Notes: generated by a model from the letters alone, not told the origin. Positions 9,032-18,612 are shown, counted from the stretch's first letter. The stretch: DNA of 64,000 bases from Blautia sp. BIOML-A1 (GCF_009883055.1 NZ_WWVR01000005.1:56203-120202), one strand, 5' to 3'. Numbers and translations are program-made.

Positions 9032-9667
9032 CTAAATATGCTTTTCTTTCTCTGCCCGCAGAGTTTCCAGTTCGGTCCTGAGGGCGTCTGCCGCTTTCTT
9101 TTCTGATCTTTCGTTTCTCCTGCGGCAGATCGTATCACAGACAACCATCAAAAGGATCGGACAGATCACACAGAGTATCATTCCCTGTGTGGTCTGCAAA
9201 AACATGGCTGCACTGCCAAGTCCTGCAACTCTGTGCCGATAGATTCCTACCAGATTTTCTGCCGGAACAAGTGCCTGATCTTCTGTATTGTTGGCGTCAC
9301 CCTTTGTCACCCAGGCAAGGTTTCCGTCTTCATCCTTCGTGATCTTTCGGACACGATGTGTTACTACACTCCTTCCATTGCCGGCCGGATCAAAGAACGC
9401 GATCACATCTCCTTCTCTGACCTTATCTGCCTCTCTGGTACGGCAGACGATCAGGTCTCCTGACTGGATCTGTGGATACATGGAATCTGTCAGGACGATC
9501 ATCGGTATGATTCCACCGATTCCGGGCACTTTCTCCATATTTGTAAGGCTTTTGAAGATCAGGATACAATTCATACTCAGAATAAAAATCAAAATGCCGC
9601 TCAGAACAATGCCTGCTGCATTTCCAACCTTATGTATCACTGATCGCTTTTCTCTTTGTCTGTTCAT
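9032..9667 (-). CDS. sipW: Signal peptidase I, SipW/ER type
   Basis: A 211-residue membrane peptidase. One membrane segment precedes (about 17-40) and one follows (about 140-165) the catalytic domain. The nucleophile Ser62 sits in LTDSMYPQI, His104 replaces the usual Lys (VVTHRV), and Asp124 is in KGDANNTED, all diagnostic of the ER/SipW branch. The C-terminus is a charged coiled tail. It is followed at about 60 bases by a gene with a matching AKY signal peptide, and is therefore the likely maturation enzyme for this locus. SD AGGAG before ATG. Confidence 0.9.
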   Translation of the reverse strand: MNRQREKRSVIHKVGNAAGIVLSGILIFILSMNCILIFKSLTNMEKVPGIGGIIPMIVLTDSMYPQIQSGDLIVCRTREADKVREGDVIAFFDPAGNGRSVVTHRVRKITKDEDGNLAWVTKGDANNTEDQALVPAENLVGIYRHRVAGLGSAAMFLQTTQGMILCVICPILLMVVCDTICRRRNERSEKKAADALRTELETLRAEKEKHI

Positions 9668-9765
9668 TTGCTCATCTCCTGTTTTGTACGGATTCGATAG
9701 TATCTTGTTACTTCTGATTCAGATATAAAATACAGCTGTTTTTCATCCCTTCCGGGATATTACTA

Positions 9766-10506
9766 TTACGGACACAGCCAGCTGCTGTGGATCTTGGCCA
9801 GCAGTCTCGCATTGTGATACGCCATCTTAAGGGTGAGACAGGTTCGTCCGAGATATTTTTTGCCATCTTCTGTCTTGACGCAGGCAAGTGCCAAATCTGC
9901 TCTTGCCGGATCCTGCAGACAGACCGGAATGAGAAACTGAATATTATGATCATAATACTGGGGAATTGCGGTGCGATAATCCGCCTCCAGCATTCGTTTT
10001 GTCTGCCGGAGTGCACCGTCAAAGAGAGGTACTTTCATGACACTGTTCCTGATATTTTCCGGAAGACGCTGATTGTTTTCTGTTTCCTCAAAAATATGTT
10101 CATACTGGGGAATGATATCAAGTCCTGTATCAAAGATAAGTTCTGAAGGGTCCTGTACATACTCTGCTCTCTTTGGCAGACTGTCAATCCCCGATTTCAA
10201 AAGATAATACTCTGTATAAAATCCTTCCAGAAACCATCTCTGCCTGTCCGGCACCTGATTTGGTATAAAATATACATAGACGGGCTGATAGTATCGATTA
10301 AATAATCCTGTATTGAAAATCGCATAATTCTCTGTTTCCAGTATTTTTCCTTCTTCATAAACCCTCTGAAAAGTATGTTCCAGATAGCCCTTGAGGATAC
10401 CGTTGTCTTCTGTGCCGCCAAAACTCCATTTCTCCGGAACGATCCTGGAGAGATTTTGTATCTGCCGATTATAATTTCCGCAGTACGTATAATCGAATAG
10501 ATTCAT
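9766..10506 (-). CDS. DUF3825 domain protein
   Basis: A 246-residue cytoplasmic protein. The pattern FNTGLFNRYYQPVYVYFIPN, then LPKRAEYVQDPSELIFD, then LTLKMAYHNARLLAKIHSSWL matches what I recall of the DUF3825 family, whose members sometimes accompany RNA- or nucleotide-related domains; here it stands alone. It has perfect SD AAGGAGG before ATG. It is the first gene of the minus-strand run that leads into the sipW locus, with about 100 bases to the next gene, so shared transcription is possible but not shown. A full copy of the 142-bp repeat lies upstream. Confidence 0.75.
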   Translation of the reverse strand: MNLFDYTYCGNYNRQIQNLSRIVPEKWSFGGTEDNGILKGYLEHTFQRVYEEGKILETENYAIFNTGLFNRYYQPVYVYFIPNQVPDRQRWFLEGFYTEYYLLKSGIDSLPKRAEYVQDPSELIFDTGLDIIPQYEHIFEETENNQRLPENIRNSVMKVPLFDGALRQTKRMLEADYRTAIPQYYDHNIQFLIPVCLQDPARADLALACVKTEDGKKYLGRTCLTLKMAYHNARLLAKIHSSWLCP

Positions 10507-10541
10507 GCTGCCTCCTTATGAAATTGTATTATTGTGATTCT

Positions 10542-10683
10542 GTAACTGTTCACAGGTAATATCCCGCGAGGTGTTTTGCCATGAATATGGCAAAATCCCG
10601 AGACATATGGGGCAAAATGCCATCACCGAAGGTGATTTGGAATGCATTTTGACCAAGTTACTGCGAACGGAGTGAACAGTAAC
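10542..10683 (+). repeat. 142-bp structured repeat, full copy A
   Basis: Begins GTAACTGTTCAC and ends GTGAACAGTAAC, so its termini are inverted repeats. Inside are two clear hairpins (TTTTGCCAT/ATGGCAAAA and ATCACC/GGTGAT, the latter enclosed by AAAATGC/GCATTTT). The reverse complement matches copy B (52296-52437) at 138 of 142 positions and copy C (54373-54514) nearly as well. It lies in the gene-free stretch upstream of the DUF3825 gene. Confidence 0.9.
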
Positions 10684-10839
10684 GTGATTCTGATTGGTTT
10701 CTCACTACACACAAAAATGAGAATCCCTTTATATATAATATTTATTTGGGAAATTTACCGGCAGAACTGCCGGACAAAGATTATAATAAAAAAATAGCAC
10801 AGACCAGCCAAAACGGCAACCTGTTTTCATCTACAAATA

Positions 10840-10868
10840 TCGACATTTGCAGATACCCATGTTATAAT
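10840..10868 (+). promoter_or_regulatory. Promoter of the homocysteine methyltransferase gene
   Basis: TCGACA, 17 bases, TATAAT, about 92 bases before the start codon. The 10684-10839 stretch before it holds only a short perfect palindrome CCGGCAGAACTGCCGG (10758-10773) with no T-run. Confidence 0.7.
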
Positions 10869-10873
10869 AAAAA

Positions 10874-10960
10874 ACTGAAATAAGCACTTCCGACGGAAAT
10901 GCGGAGCTTGCCAGGTAAGTTGCTTATACATTTTATTTTTTCATCAAGGAGGCAACCAAC
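10874..10960 (+). promoter_or_regulatory. Possible structured 5' leader of the homocysteine methyltransferase mRNA
   Basis: The leader can fold as a three-way arrangement: an outer stem ATAAGCA/TTGCTTAT, a hairpin CTTCCGACGGAA and a hairpin CTTGCCAGGTAAG, then a U-rich run and the SD AAGGAGG. I do not recognise a known riboswitch class; the S-box core is not present. Regulation by a methionine-cycle metabolite would fit the gene but is a guess. Confidence 0.35.
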
Positions 10961-11830
10961 ATGACAAAAGAACAATTCCGTAAACTGACCGAAAACATCC
11001 TTCTTCTCGATGGTGCCACAGGTTCCAATCTTATGGCAAGCGGAATGCCCAGAGGAATCTGCACGGAAACCTGGGTGATCGAACACAAGGAGATCTTTCA
11101 GGAGCTTCAGCGTGCCTATATTGCAGCAGGAAGTCAGGTTATTTATGCTCCGACTTTCGGGGGCAACCGTATCAATCTTGCCAAGCACGGGCTGACGGAC
11201 CGGATTGAAGAGATCAACCGCACACTGGTCGGATATTCCAGAGAACTTGCCGGAGACGGAGTCTATGTAGCCGGGGACATCACAACTTCCGGTTCTTTTA
11301 TCACCGCTGACGGCGACTATACTTATGATGACGCTTTCAAAATGTATCAGGAACAGGTTAAGATCCTCGCAGATGCCGGCATCGATCTGATCGCGGCCGA
11401 AACTATGATCAATATCGAAGAGACCCTCGCAGCTGTAGATGCTGCAAATTCTGTATGCGACCTTCCGATCATGTGTACTATGACTGTTGAAGCGGATGGA
11501 AGTATCTTCAGCGGCGGCAATGCTATCGAAGCGGCAGTTTCGCTTGAGGCAGCCGGTGCAGACGCCGTTGGTATCAACTGCTCTGTCGGACCGGATCAGC
11601 TTGTATCCGTTGTAAGAAGTATTAAGGAAAATGTCTCTATTCCTGTCATTGCCAAACCAAATGCAGGCATGCCGACGATTGATGATAAGGGAAATGCCGT
11701 GTACAGCATGAATCCAGAGGATTTCGCTTCCTACATGAAGATTCTGATCGAAAATGGTGCATCCGTTGTCGGAGGATGCTGCGGTACTACCCCTGCATTT
11801 ATCAGAGCACTGCATGATTCCATAAGATAA
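10961..11830 (+). CDS. Homocysteine S-methyltransferase family protein (MetH N-terminal-like)
   Basis: A 289-residue TIM-barrel protein of the Hcy-binding family. It opens with ILLLDGATGSNLMASGMPRG. The zinc ligands are in VGINCSVGP and in the C-terminal GGCCGTTPAFI, so all three cysteines are present. The length equals the homocysteine domain alone of MetH or of BHMT/MmuM enzymes, with no folate, B12 or activation domain. It may transfer methyl groups to homocysteine or act with separate B12 and folate proteins encoded elsewhere. It is monocistronic, with its own promoter, SD AAGGAGG and terminator. Confidence 0.88.
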   Translation: MTKEQFRKLTENILLLDGATGSNLMASGMPRGICTETWVIEHKEIFQELQRAYIAAGSQVIYAPTFGGNRINLAKHGLTDRIEEINRTLVGYSRELAGDGVYVAGDITTSGSFITADGDYTYDDAFKMYQEQVKILADAGIDLIAAETMINIEETLAAVDAANSVCDLPIMCTMTVEADGSIFSGGNAIEAAVSLEAAGADAVGINCSVGPDQLVSVVRSIKENVSIPVIAKPNAGMPTIDDKGNAVYSMNPEDFASYMKILIENGASVVGGCCGTTPAFIRALHDSIR

Positions 11831-11837
11831 TATCGGC

Positions 11838-11898
11838 AAAAAGTCCCCTGCACAGACTGCGGATTCCTTTCACAGCCCATACAGGGGACATTTTCTTT
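11838..11898 (+). terminator. Terminator after the homocysteine methyltransferase gene
   Basis: Inverted repeat GTCCCCTG/CAGGGGAC with a 31-base loop, A-run before and TTTTC after. It may also act on the converging DUF362 transcript from the other strand. Confidence 0.7.
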
Positions 11899-11919
11899 AT
11901 AAGATATATACTGAAAATC

Positions 11920-13059
11920 TTATTTTACATGAATTGCCTTCTCCGGGCACATTTCCTGACAGCAGAAACACCGGATACATTTTTTGTAATCATAGACTGG
12001 CGGATTTTCCCTTCCGTTTCTGAAATTCACAGCCTTTTCCGGAACCGGACAGCTTTTGATACAGATGCCGCAGCGGATACATTTATCTGGCTGGATATAT
12101 GGTTTTTTCTGAAAAATATTCAGAGCCTTTGCGAGACGCTCCCACATACCGGACCGTGCCACTCTCCTGTCCACATCAAAATATGGATTGCCATACTGGG
12201 CAGTCGCATTTCCCATGGTGATCGGACCATTCGGTGTGAGAATCTCAATCTCTTCTTCCTTCCATGTTCCAAGTCCCATTTTTTCTCCGTGATAGTTTGT
12301 CGGCACCATCTCCGGCTTCAGATGGATCAGGTGACAGAATACACTGTCCAGTGCCACCGGATCCTGCGACATCAGCATTACATTCATCGGTGCCGGTTCG
12401 CCGGATCCCGGTCCATTGCCCTCCATCGCAACAATTCCATCCATAATATACAGACGCGGCTTTACATACTGGTTTAGATCCACCAGCATCCTGGCAAAAC
12501 TATCTGCACTCGGATACAGGGTGTGTCCTTTTGCCTTGTGAAATCCATAAACAAATCCATAACTGTTCTTAACTGCACCTGTAATGCGTTCCAGAGCATG
12601 CGTCTTCATTTTGCACAGTGAAATCACACAGTCCCTGTCCAGAAGCTCCTTAGGAAGAACAAACTCCTTCGCTTGGATTCCCTTCGGGTTCTCTACATGA
12701 ATCCCCTTTGTATAATCAATTGCCGGAATATCAAACTTCTCCAGATAAGTGTCCATTCCTGTTCCATGGATCACCTTACTGGTCGTTCCGTTTCCGCAGG
12801 AATCTGCCAGTACGATATCCTGATATCCCTTTTCCCGCATCAGTCTGGCAAACATACCAACGACGGTCGGATGTGTGATGACTGCCTTGTCCACTTCTGC
12901 TTTCTTAAGAAGATTCGGTTTCAGCAAAATTGACTCATTTTTATCTATAATACCTTCAATTCCACCCAGAAGCTCCAGACCGAGTTCCAGATTCTCATAA
13001 ACGAGTTCTTCCCTGTAGGAATTACAGGGAAGAAGAATTACTTTGCTTTTTTTATTCAT
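11920..13059 (-). CDS. DUF362 / 4Fe-4S ferredoxin-domain protein
   Basis: A 379-residue protein starting at the ATG at 13059 (MNKKSKVILL, SD GAGAGG); the longer reading to 13140 runs into ptsI and is unlikely. Residues 10-290 are a DUF362 domain (LLKPNLLKK, CKMKTHALERITGAVKNSYG). The C-terminal 60 residues are a two-cluster ferredoxin with CIRCGICIKSC and CIRCFCCQEMC. The substrate is unknown; such proteins are thought to be redox enzymes. Its start codon lies inside the last eight bases of ptsI, so the two are translationally coupled and it is the last gene of a long minus-strand run. Confidence 0.85.
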   Translation of the reverse strand: MNKKSKVILLPCNSYREELVYENLELGLELLGGIEGIIDKNESILLKPNLLKKAEVDKAVITHPTVVGMFARLMREKGYQDIVLADSCGNGTTSKVIHGTGMDTYLEKFDIPAIDYTKGIHVENPKGIQAKEFVLPKELLDRDCVISLCKMKTHALERITGAVKNSYGFVYGFHKAKGHTLYPSADSFARMLVDLNQYVKPRLYIMDGIVAMEGNGPGSGEPAPMNVMLMSQDPVALDSVFCHLIHLKPEMVPTNYHGEKMGLGTWKEEEIEILTPNGPITMGNATAQYGNPYFDVDRRVARSGMWERLAKALNIFQKKPYIQPDKCIRCGICIKSCPVPEKAVNFRNGRENPPVYDYKKCIRCFCCQEMCPEKAIHVK

Positions 13060-14683
13060 AGTTACCCTCTCCGAGATCTGTTGCACGGATCGCCTTTCGG
13101 ACCGGAAGGATACACGCCGGTACAACAGACAGGAAATCAACGCCCATTCGGAGGAAGGTTTCTGTCAGTTCCGTATCTGCTGCAATTTCTCCACAGATTC
13201 CCGCCTGACGGTTTTCCTGATGGGCAGCTTCCACTACCATTTTGATCATACGCAGGACTGCTGGATGATGATCGTTATATTTATCCTTGAGCAACGGATT
13301 CTGTCGATCCATGGCAAGTGTATACTGTGTCAGGTCATTTGTTCCGATGCTTAAGAAATTTACTCTCCTTGCAAGTTCCCGGCTGATCATAACTGCCGCC
13401 GGTGTCTCGATCATGATCCCTGTGCGGATGTCGCGATAAGGAATCCCCTTCTCATCAAGTCCTTCCTTAACCTCACGGATGATCTCCTCAATCTGATCCA
13501 TCTCCTCCTCCGAATCAATCATCGGATACATCATCGCAAGATTTCCATAGGCACTGGCACGATAGATTGCACGAAGCTGTGCCTTAAACATTCTCTTACG
13601 GTCCAGACAGAGACGGATACCTCTGTTTCCCATGATCGGATTTGTTTCTGATGGAATATCCAGATAAGAAGCCTGCTTATCAGCCCCCAGATCGGCTGTA
13701 CGGATTACTGCCATACGCTCGCCCATTGTCTCTGCCAGCTTCTTATACGCATGAAAAAGTTCATTCTCTCTTGGATAATTTTCTCTTCCAAGGTACTGAA
13801 ACTCACTTCGAAGAAGTCCGATACCCGACGCTCCGTAAAAAAGAACGCTGCTCAGATCACTCATGTTGCCGATGTTGGCATACAGGCCAATCTTTCTGCC
13901 GTCTTTTGTCTCATCCTTCTGGCTCTTGAGTTTGAGAAGTTCTTCTCTTTCTTTTCTGTCTGCCTCCAGACGGATCTCATATTCCCGCTTGATCTCTGCA
14001 TCCGGATCCAGGTACAAAGTTCCCGTATAACCATCTACGATCGCGGTCATGCCATCCCACTCATCATCCGGTGCAATATCCACCAGAGTCGGGATCTCCA
14101 TGGTCTTCGTCATGATAGAGGCGTGTGAGACAGCTGAGCCATGATGCATGACAACCCCGAGAAGCTTCTCTTTGTCCATCTCCATGATCTCTGTCGGTGA
14201 AAGTGCCTCCGCAACAAGGATCACCGGTTCTTCTCCCAGATTTATGCGAATTGCCGCACCTCCAAGAATCTGGATCAAACGATTCGAAATCTCCTGCATA
14301 TCTGAAATTCTCTTACGGATCACTGGTTCCTCCAGATTGCGGAAGGTCTCCACCAGTTCATCACGGTTTGTCATAACTGCATAAGCAGCATTGACTTTTT
14401 CATTGGCAATGCTGCTCTCGATTGCTCTCTGAAAACTTTCGGAGTCCAGAAGCTTTGCCTGGTCAAGGAAAGTTCTGGCCTCCTGCTCATTCAGAGATTT
14501 ATTGGTTTCGTACAGCTCTCTGAGTTTACTGACTGCCTGTTCTCTGGCTTTCTGGAAATCATCGATTTCTTTCTTGATATTGCTGACCAGACATTGGCGT
14601 ATCTGATATTCTCCTCTGCTGTAATATAAAATTTTACCGATGGCAATTCCCGAAAAGGTAGCGACACCTTTGTAGATTTCCAT
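13052..14683 (-). CDS. ptsI: PTS enzyme I (phosphoenolpyruvate-protein phosphotransferase)
   Basis: A 543-residue cytosolic enzyme that takes phosphate from PEP to HPr. The phosphorylated His lies in MHHGSAVSHASIMTKT (about residue 190). The PEP-binding barrel shows GIGLLRSEFQYLGRE, NPIMGNRGIRLCLDRK, the family signature SIGTNDLTQYTLAMDR and the Cys of AGICGE. Length is close to the usual 570. No ptsH is beside it; instead it follows potD after 21 bases with no terminator, an unusual place for a general PTS gene. SD GGGGGAAG before ATG. Confidence 0.93.
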   Translation of the reverse strand: MEIYKGVATFSGIAIGKILYYSRGEYQIRQCLVSNIKKEIDDFQKAREQAVSKLRELYETNKSLNEQEARTFLDQAKLLDSESFQRAIESSIANEKVNAAYAVMTNRDELVETFRNLEEPVIRKRISDMQEISNRLIQILGGAAIRINLGEEPVILVAEALSPTEIMEMDKEKLLGVVMHHGSAVSHASIMTKTMEIPTLVDIAPDDEWDGMTAIVDGYTGTLYLDPDAEIKREYEIRLEADRKEREELLKLKSQKDETKDGRKIGLYANIGNMSDLSSVLFYGASGIGLLRSEFQYLGRENYPRENELFHAYKKLAETMGERMAVIRTADLGADKQASYLDIPSETNPIMGNRGIRLCLDRKRMFKAQLRAIYRASAYGNLAMMYPMIDSEEEMDQIEEIIREVKEGLDEKGIPYRDIRTGIMIETPAAVMISRELARRVNFLSIGTNDLTQYTLAMDRQNPLLKDKYNDHHPAVLRMIKMVVEAAHQENRQAGICGEIAADTELTETFLRMGVDFLSVVPACILPVRKAIRATDLGEGNYE

Positions 14684-14704
14684 CCTGCTTCCCCCTTGTT
14701 TTTA

Positions 14705-15739
14705 TCAGTTGCAGGCAGCCTTGAATTCTGTCCAGTTCTTATTGTAGGCTTCATCTGCCTCTGCACTGATGTTTTCTACTGCTGATCCCTCTGTGACAGA
14801 ATCCGGGACAACAAGATCCTGATTCTCAAGCAGGGAATCTGCTGCTTTGTTTGTGCAGTAATATCCGATGTAGTCGAAACATTTTGCTGCGTTTTCCGGC
14901 TGAAGAATGTAGTCCATGAACTGATATGCCTCATCCTTGTCCGGTGCCTGGCTTGGGATAAACATACCCATAACGCCAAATCCAAGTCCCTCTTCCGGAT
15001 AAACAACCTTGAGATCCGGATTCTCCTGAAGGGCTGTTGTTACCTGAGATGTATAAAGGAAGGCAACACTTGCTTCCCCATTAAGAAGCGCATCCTGTGT
15101 ATTGTCATCCTGAATCAGACGCACGTTTGGTGCTAACTCCAGAAGCTTCTCCCCTGTTTTGGCGATATCATCTGTATTCTGGTCATTAAAGTCCTGGCCA
15201 AGAGCAAGATTTGTGATACCGTTGAGCACACGGTAATTGGCAGTCAGGGCAATGCTGTCCTCCAAAGAGGCATCCCAGAGGTCATTATAGCCTTTGATAT
15301 CAATGTCCACCAGCTCCGGATCGTAAACGATCAGCGGAATGCCTGCACCGTATGGTGCTGTATATTCATCGTTCGGGTCATAAAACTGTCCCTGATAAAG
15401 CGGATTGATGTTTTTCCAGCCTGTCAGCTTAGATGTGTCAAGCTTCTCTACCAGACCTTCCTCGATTGCTGTCTGGATGATATAATCGTCTGCTACAATA
15501 ACATCATAATCTCCGCCCTTTGCCATGGAAAGCTTCTCCAGCATGTTTTCATCTGTATCAAAATTGGAATAGACAACCTTGATACCTGTTTCTTCTTCAA
15601 AGCCGTCCAGAACTTCCTGTGGGAACATATTCTCCCATGTGTAAAGTACAAGTTCTTTGGAGTCATCTGCCGAGACAGAAACTGCCAGTGTCGGAACCAC
15701 AAGTGCCGCACATAATGCACATACCACTAATTTCTTCAT
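14705..15739 (-). CDS. potD: Spermidine/putrescine-binding protein PotD
   Basis: A 344-residue exported binding protein. I chose the ATG at 15739 (MKKLVVCALC) because SD AGAGGAG lies seven bases before it and a signal peptide ending VSVSADD follows. The mature part opens with LVLYTWENMFPQEVLDGFEEETG and later has DYDVIVADDYIIQ and FMDYILQPENAAKCFDYIGY, typical of the PotD/PotF group. No clear lipobox, so anchoring is uncertain. It completes the second polyamine system with the three genes upstream; a 140-base gap with a short repeat separates it from potC. Confidence 0.9.
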   Translation of the reverse strand: MKKLVVCALCAALVVPTLAVSVSADDSKELVLYTWENMFPQEVLDGFEEETGIKVVYSNFDTDENMLEKLSMAKGGDYDVIVADDYIIQTAIEEGLVEKLDTSKLTGWKNINPLYQGQFYDPNDEYTAPYGAGIPLIVYDPELVDIDIKGYNDLWDASLEDSIALTANYRVLNGITNLALGQDFNDQNTDDIAKTGEKLLELAPNVRLIQDDNTQDALLNGEASVAFLYTSQVTTALQENPDLKVVYPEEGLGFGVMGMFIPSQAPDKDEAYQFMDYILQPENAAKCFDYIGYYCTNKAADSLLENQDLVVPDSVTEGSAVENISAEADEAYNKNWTEFKAACN

Positions 15740-15766
15740 AATTGTTCTCCTCTTCTTGTCTTTCAT

Positions 15767-15812
15767 GTTACTGTCCATTTTGTTCGCAGTAACATTAGCT
15801 GTAAACAGTTAC
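15767..15812 (-). repeat. Short derivative of the 142-bp repeat family
   Basis: 46 bases that keep the two ends of the family (GTTACTG...CAGTAAC, then GTAAACAGTTAC) with most of the interior missing. It sits between potC and potD, where it would be in the transcript. Confidence 0.6.
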
Positions 15813-15879
15813 TCATTATTTACTTTAAACCTCAGACAGGTTTAGTATAGCTTACTTTTGTTGCATTGAAAAGAGTTTC

Positions 15880-16671
15880 TTAATTATTTTTCTGATTTCT
15901 TCCGGTAATTTTCCCAATTGCTGTATAAATAAGCAGAATCAGGATCGTTACTGCCAGCATGATCGTACAGAGTGCATTGACCTCCGGCGTAACACCGGTC
16001 TTTATCTGTGTGTACACCTTGATCGGCAGGGTGGACAGTCTCGGACCATTGATAAAAATACTGATGACCACATCATCCATGGACATTGCAAATGCCAGAA
16101 GTGAACCTGACATTACCGCCGGCATGATGAGCGGAAGGATGATATCCCAGAAAGCCCTAAAAGGTCCCGCTCCAAGGTCTCTGGCTGCCTCCTCAAGAGA
16201 CGGATCCATTCCCGCCAGACGCGCCTTTACTTCCATAAGAATATATGGTACACAGAACACTGTATGCCCGATCAGCAGTGTCAGCATGCCGAACGGCAGA
16301 TTCAGCATATAAAAAAATGCCATCATAACCATACCGAGGATGATCTCAGGGATCATCAGCGGCAGGATAGAAATATATTCCAGAGCTCCCTTTGTCTTCC
16401 AGTGAATCCTGGAAAGTCCCACTGCCCCAAGAGTTCCGATCACAGCTGATACCAGACAGCTGACCACACCCAGGAACAAACTGTTTCCAAGCGCCTCGAT
16501 CATGGCACTGTCTGAAAAAAGCTGCTGATACCATTTCAGCGAAAAGCCGGTAAAACGTACCGGAAGTTTTGATTCATTAAACGAGAATACGATGACAACT
16601 GCGATCGGCAGATACATCAGTACAAAAATCAGTCCAAGGTAAAACCCGGAGAGTTTTGAATTTTTTTTCAT
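15880..16671 (-). CDS. potC: Spermidine/putrescine ABC transporter permease PotC
   Basis: A 263-residue permease with six hydrophobic segments. The EAA loop reads [22 protein letters not shown]. It opens like the first 260 residues of the PotC-PotD fusion at 1388-3268 (LIFVLMYLPIAVVIVFSFNESK) but ends at the usual PotC length, so here the binding protein is a separate gene. It overlaps potB by 4 bases (ATGA). Confidence 0.93.
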   Translation of the reverse strand: MKKNSKLSGFYLGLIFVLMYLPIAVVIVFSFNESKLPVRFTGFSLKWYQQLFSDSAMIEALGNSLFLGVVSCLVSAVIGTLGAVGLSRIHWKTKGALEYISILPLMIPEIILGMVMMAFFYMLNLPFGMLTLLIGHTVFCVPYILMEVKARLAGMDPSLEEAARDLGAGPFRAFWDIILPLIMPAVMSGSLLAFAMSMDDVVISIFINGPRLSTLPIKVYTQIKTGVTPEVNALCTIMLAVTILILLIYTAIGKITGRNQKNN

Positions 16672-17522
16672 CCCACACCCTCCAATTCTTTTGCATTTGT
16701 AATTTTACGGTAAAGCATGATCATCAGTGTCGTCAGGATCATGAGGACCACCGCAAGAGCTGCTGCAAACGGCCAGTTACTTCCTCTTGTCATCTGTTCC
16801 TGGATCAGACTTCCCACAAGTACGATCTTATTTCCGCCCAGAATGTCTGCGATGAAAAACAGTCCCATGGACGGAACAAACGTCAGGATCACACCGGACA
16901 GCAGACCCGGAAGTGTCAGTTTAAAAGAGACTGTCCAGAACGCCTTAAACGGCTTTGCCCCAAGATCTCTGGCTGCCTCGACCAGTGACCAGTCCAGCTT
17001 CTCCGCACTGGAATATACAGAGAGGATCATAAACGGAAGCAGCACATAGGTCATACCGATCACGATCGCCGGATAGCTGTAGAGAATCCGAAGCGGCTTG
17101 TCGATCAGTCCCAGACTTTTGAGTGCATGGTTCAGAAGTCCCTTTGTCTGAAGGATGATCATCCATCCATAAAGCCGGATCAGGGAATTCACCCAGAATG
17201 GCAGCATCAGAAAGATCATCGCACGTTTTTTCCATTTATCGGAAAGCTTTGCCATAAAATATCCAAACGGATATCCGATCAGACAGATGAACAGTGTACT
17301 GGTCAGTGCCAGCTTAAAGGAACCCGTAAATGTCTGCATATAAACAGGATCCAGTATCTTTTTATAATTTTCCAGAGTAAAGATCCACTCCACTCCATGT
17401 CCGGCCTTTGGCTGTGCAAAGCTTAAAGCCACCATATAAAGCAGCGGACCTGCCACAAAGATGATCGTAAAAATATACAGCGGCAGGATCATCCAGACAG
17501 CGCCGGATTTCTTTTTCTTCAT
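16668..17522 (-). CDS. potB: Spermidine/putrescine ABC transporter permease PotB
   Basis: A 284-residue inner-membrane permease with six hydrophobic segments and the coupling motif [22 protein letters not shown]. It is the partner of PotC in the second polyamine importer. It overlaps both neighbours by 4 bases, which indicates tight translational coupling. Confidence 0.93.
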   Translation of the reverse strand: MKKKKSGAVWMILPLYIFTIIFVAGPLLYMVALSFAQPKAGHGVEWIFTLENYKKILDPVYMQTFTGSFKLALTSTLFICLIGYPFGYFMAKLSDKWKKRAMIFLMLPFWVNSLIRLYGWMIILQTKGLLNHALKSLGLIDKPLRILYSYPAIVIGMTYVLLPFMILSVYSSAEKLDWSLVEAARDLGAKPFKAFWTVSFKLTLPGLLSGVILTFVPSMGLFFIADILGGNKIVLVGSLIQEQMTRGSNWPFAAALAVVLMILTTLMIMLYRKITNAKELEGVG

Positions 17523-18610
17523 GATTCTGCCCCGCTTTCTTTTTCAACATCTACCAAAACTGCATTTTCTGGTTCAAAGAAACAGGTCACATTCTGTCCC
17601 GGCTGCACACTGGCGTCAATACCATACCTGCTCGCGATCACTTCTGTTCCATCCGTAAGTTTTAATACAACCCGGAGAAGTCCTCCTGCAAAGCTCTTTT
17701 CGACAACTTCTGCCAAAAGTCCCCTCTGACAGCTCTCATCCAGAACAATATTCTCACTGCGGACTGCCAGTGTGACAGGAGCAGCCTTCGCAGGGGTATT
17801 TCCATCTGCTGCCGCCAGCACACTGCCTCCTGCAAGACTTACCCGCACCTTATCCCCTTCCAGCTCTTCAGCCTTTCCCTTAAGGATATTTGCATTTCCC
17901 ACAAAGGTAGCCACATAACTGGTTTTGGGATGGTTGTAGATTTCATCCGGAGAACCAATCTGCTCAAATGTTCCATGATTCATAACGGCGATACGGTCAG
18001 ACATATTGATCGCTTCTTCCTGATCATGGGTGATATAGATAAAGGTGATCCCAAGCTTCTTCTGCAGTTTCTTAAGTTCAAGCTGCATGATGCGGCGAAG
18101 CTGGAGATCCAGTGCCCCGAGAGGTTCATCGAGAAGAAGAACCTTCGGATTATTGATCAGGGATCTTGCGATTGCTACTCGCTGCCTCTGTCCTCCGGAG
18201 AGCTCGGATGGTTTCCTCTTCTCATAACCCGGAAGCTGCACCAGTTCCAGCATCTGTGATACCCGCTTCTTGATTTCTGCTTTCGGGACTTTCCTGAGTT
18301 TCAGTCCGTAGCCGATATTATCTGCAACTGTCATATGCGGAAACAGTGCATAATTCTGAAATACCGTATTTACATCTCTCGCCTCCGGCGGAAGAGCGGT
18401 CACATCCCTGCCATCCAGAAACACCTGACCGGAATCCGGCATTTCCAACCCTGCAATAATACGAAGAGTTGTTGTCTTGCCGCATCCGGAAGAACCCAGA
18501 AGTGTGATGAATTCTCCCTTTCCAATAGAAAGGCTGATTTCCTTCAGAACGGTTTCATCCTTAGAAAAGGACTTCCTGATATTTTTTAATTCCAAACATG
18601 TGTCTGCCAT
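17519..18610 (-). CDS. potA: Spermidine/putrescine ABC transporter ATPase PotA
   Basis: A 363-residue ATPase: Walker [13 protein letters not shown], signature LSGGQRQR, Walker [12 protein letters not shown], switch His in THDQEEA, and a C-terminal TOBE domain from about residue 285 with SENIVLDE. It powers the second polyamine importer. It follows the M20 amidohydrolase gene with only two bases between, so the hydrolase and the transporter are very likely co-transcribed. Confidence 0.94.
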   Translation of the reverse strand: MADTCLELKNIRKSFSKDETVLKEISLSIGKGEFITLLGSSGCGKTTTLRIIAGLEMPDSGQVFLDGRDVTALPPEARDVNTVFQNYALFPHMTVADNIGYGLKLRKVPKAEIKKRVSQMLELVQLPGYEKRKPSELSGGQRQRVAIARSLINNPKVLLLDEPLGALDLQLRRIMQLELKKLQKKLGITFIYITHDQEEAINMSDRIAVMNHGTFEQIGSPDEIYNHPKTSYVATFVGNANILKGKAEELEGDKVRVSLAGGSVLAAADGNTPAKAAPVTLAVRSENIVLDESCQRGLLAEVVEKSFAGGLLRVVLKLTDGTEVIASRYGIDASVQPGQNVTCFFEPENAVLVDVEKESGAES

Positions 18611-18612
18611 TT

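Noticed and set aside
10874..10960. SAM (S-box) riboswitch before the homocysteine methyltransferase gene
   Set aside because: A GGCAACC string is present only as part of the ribosome binding site; the four-helix S-box core is absent.
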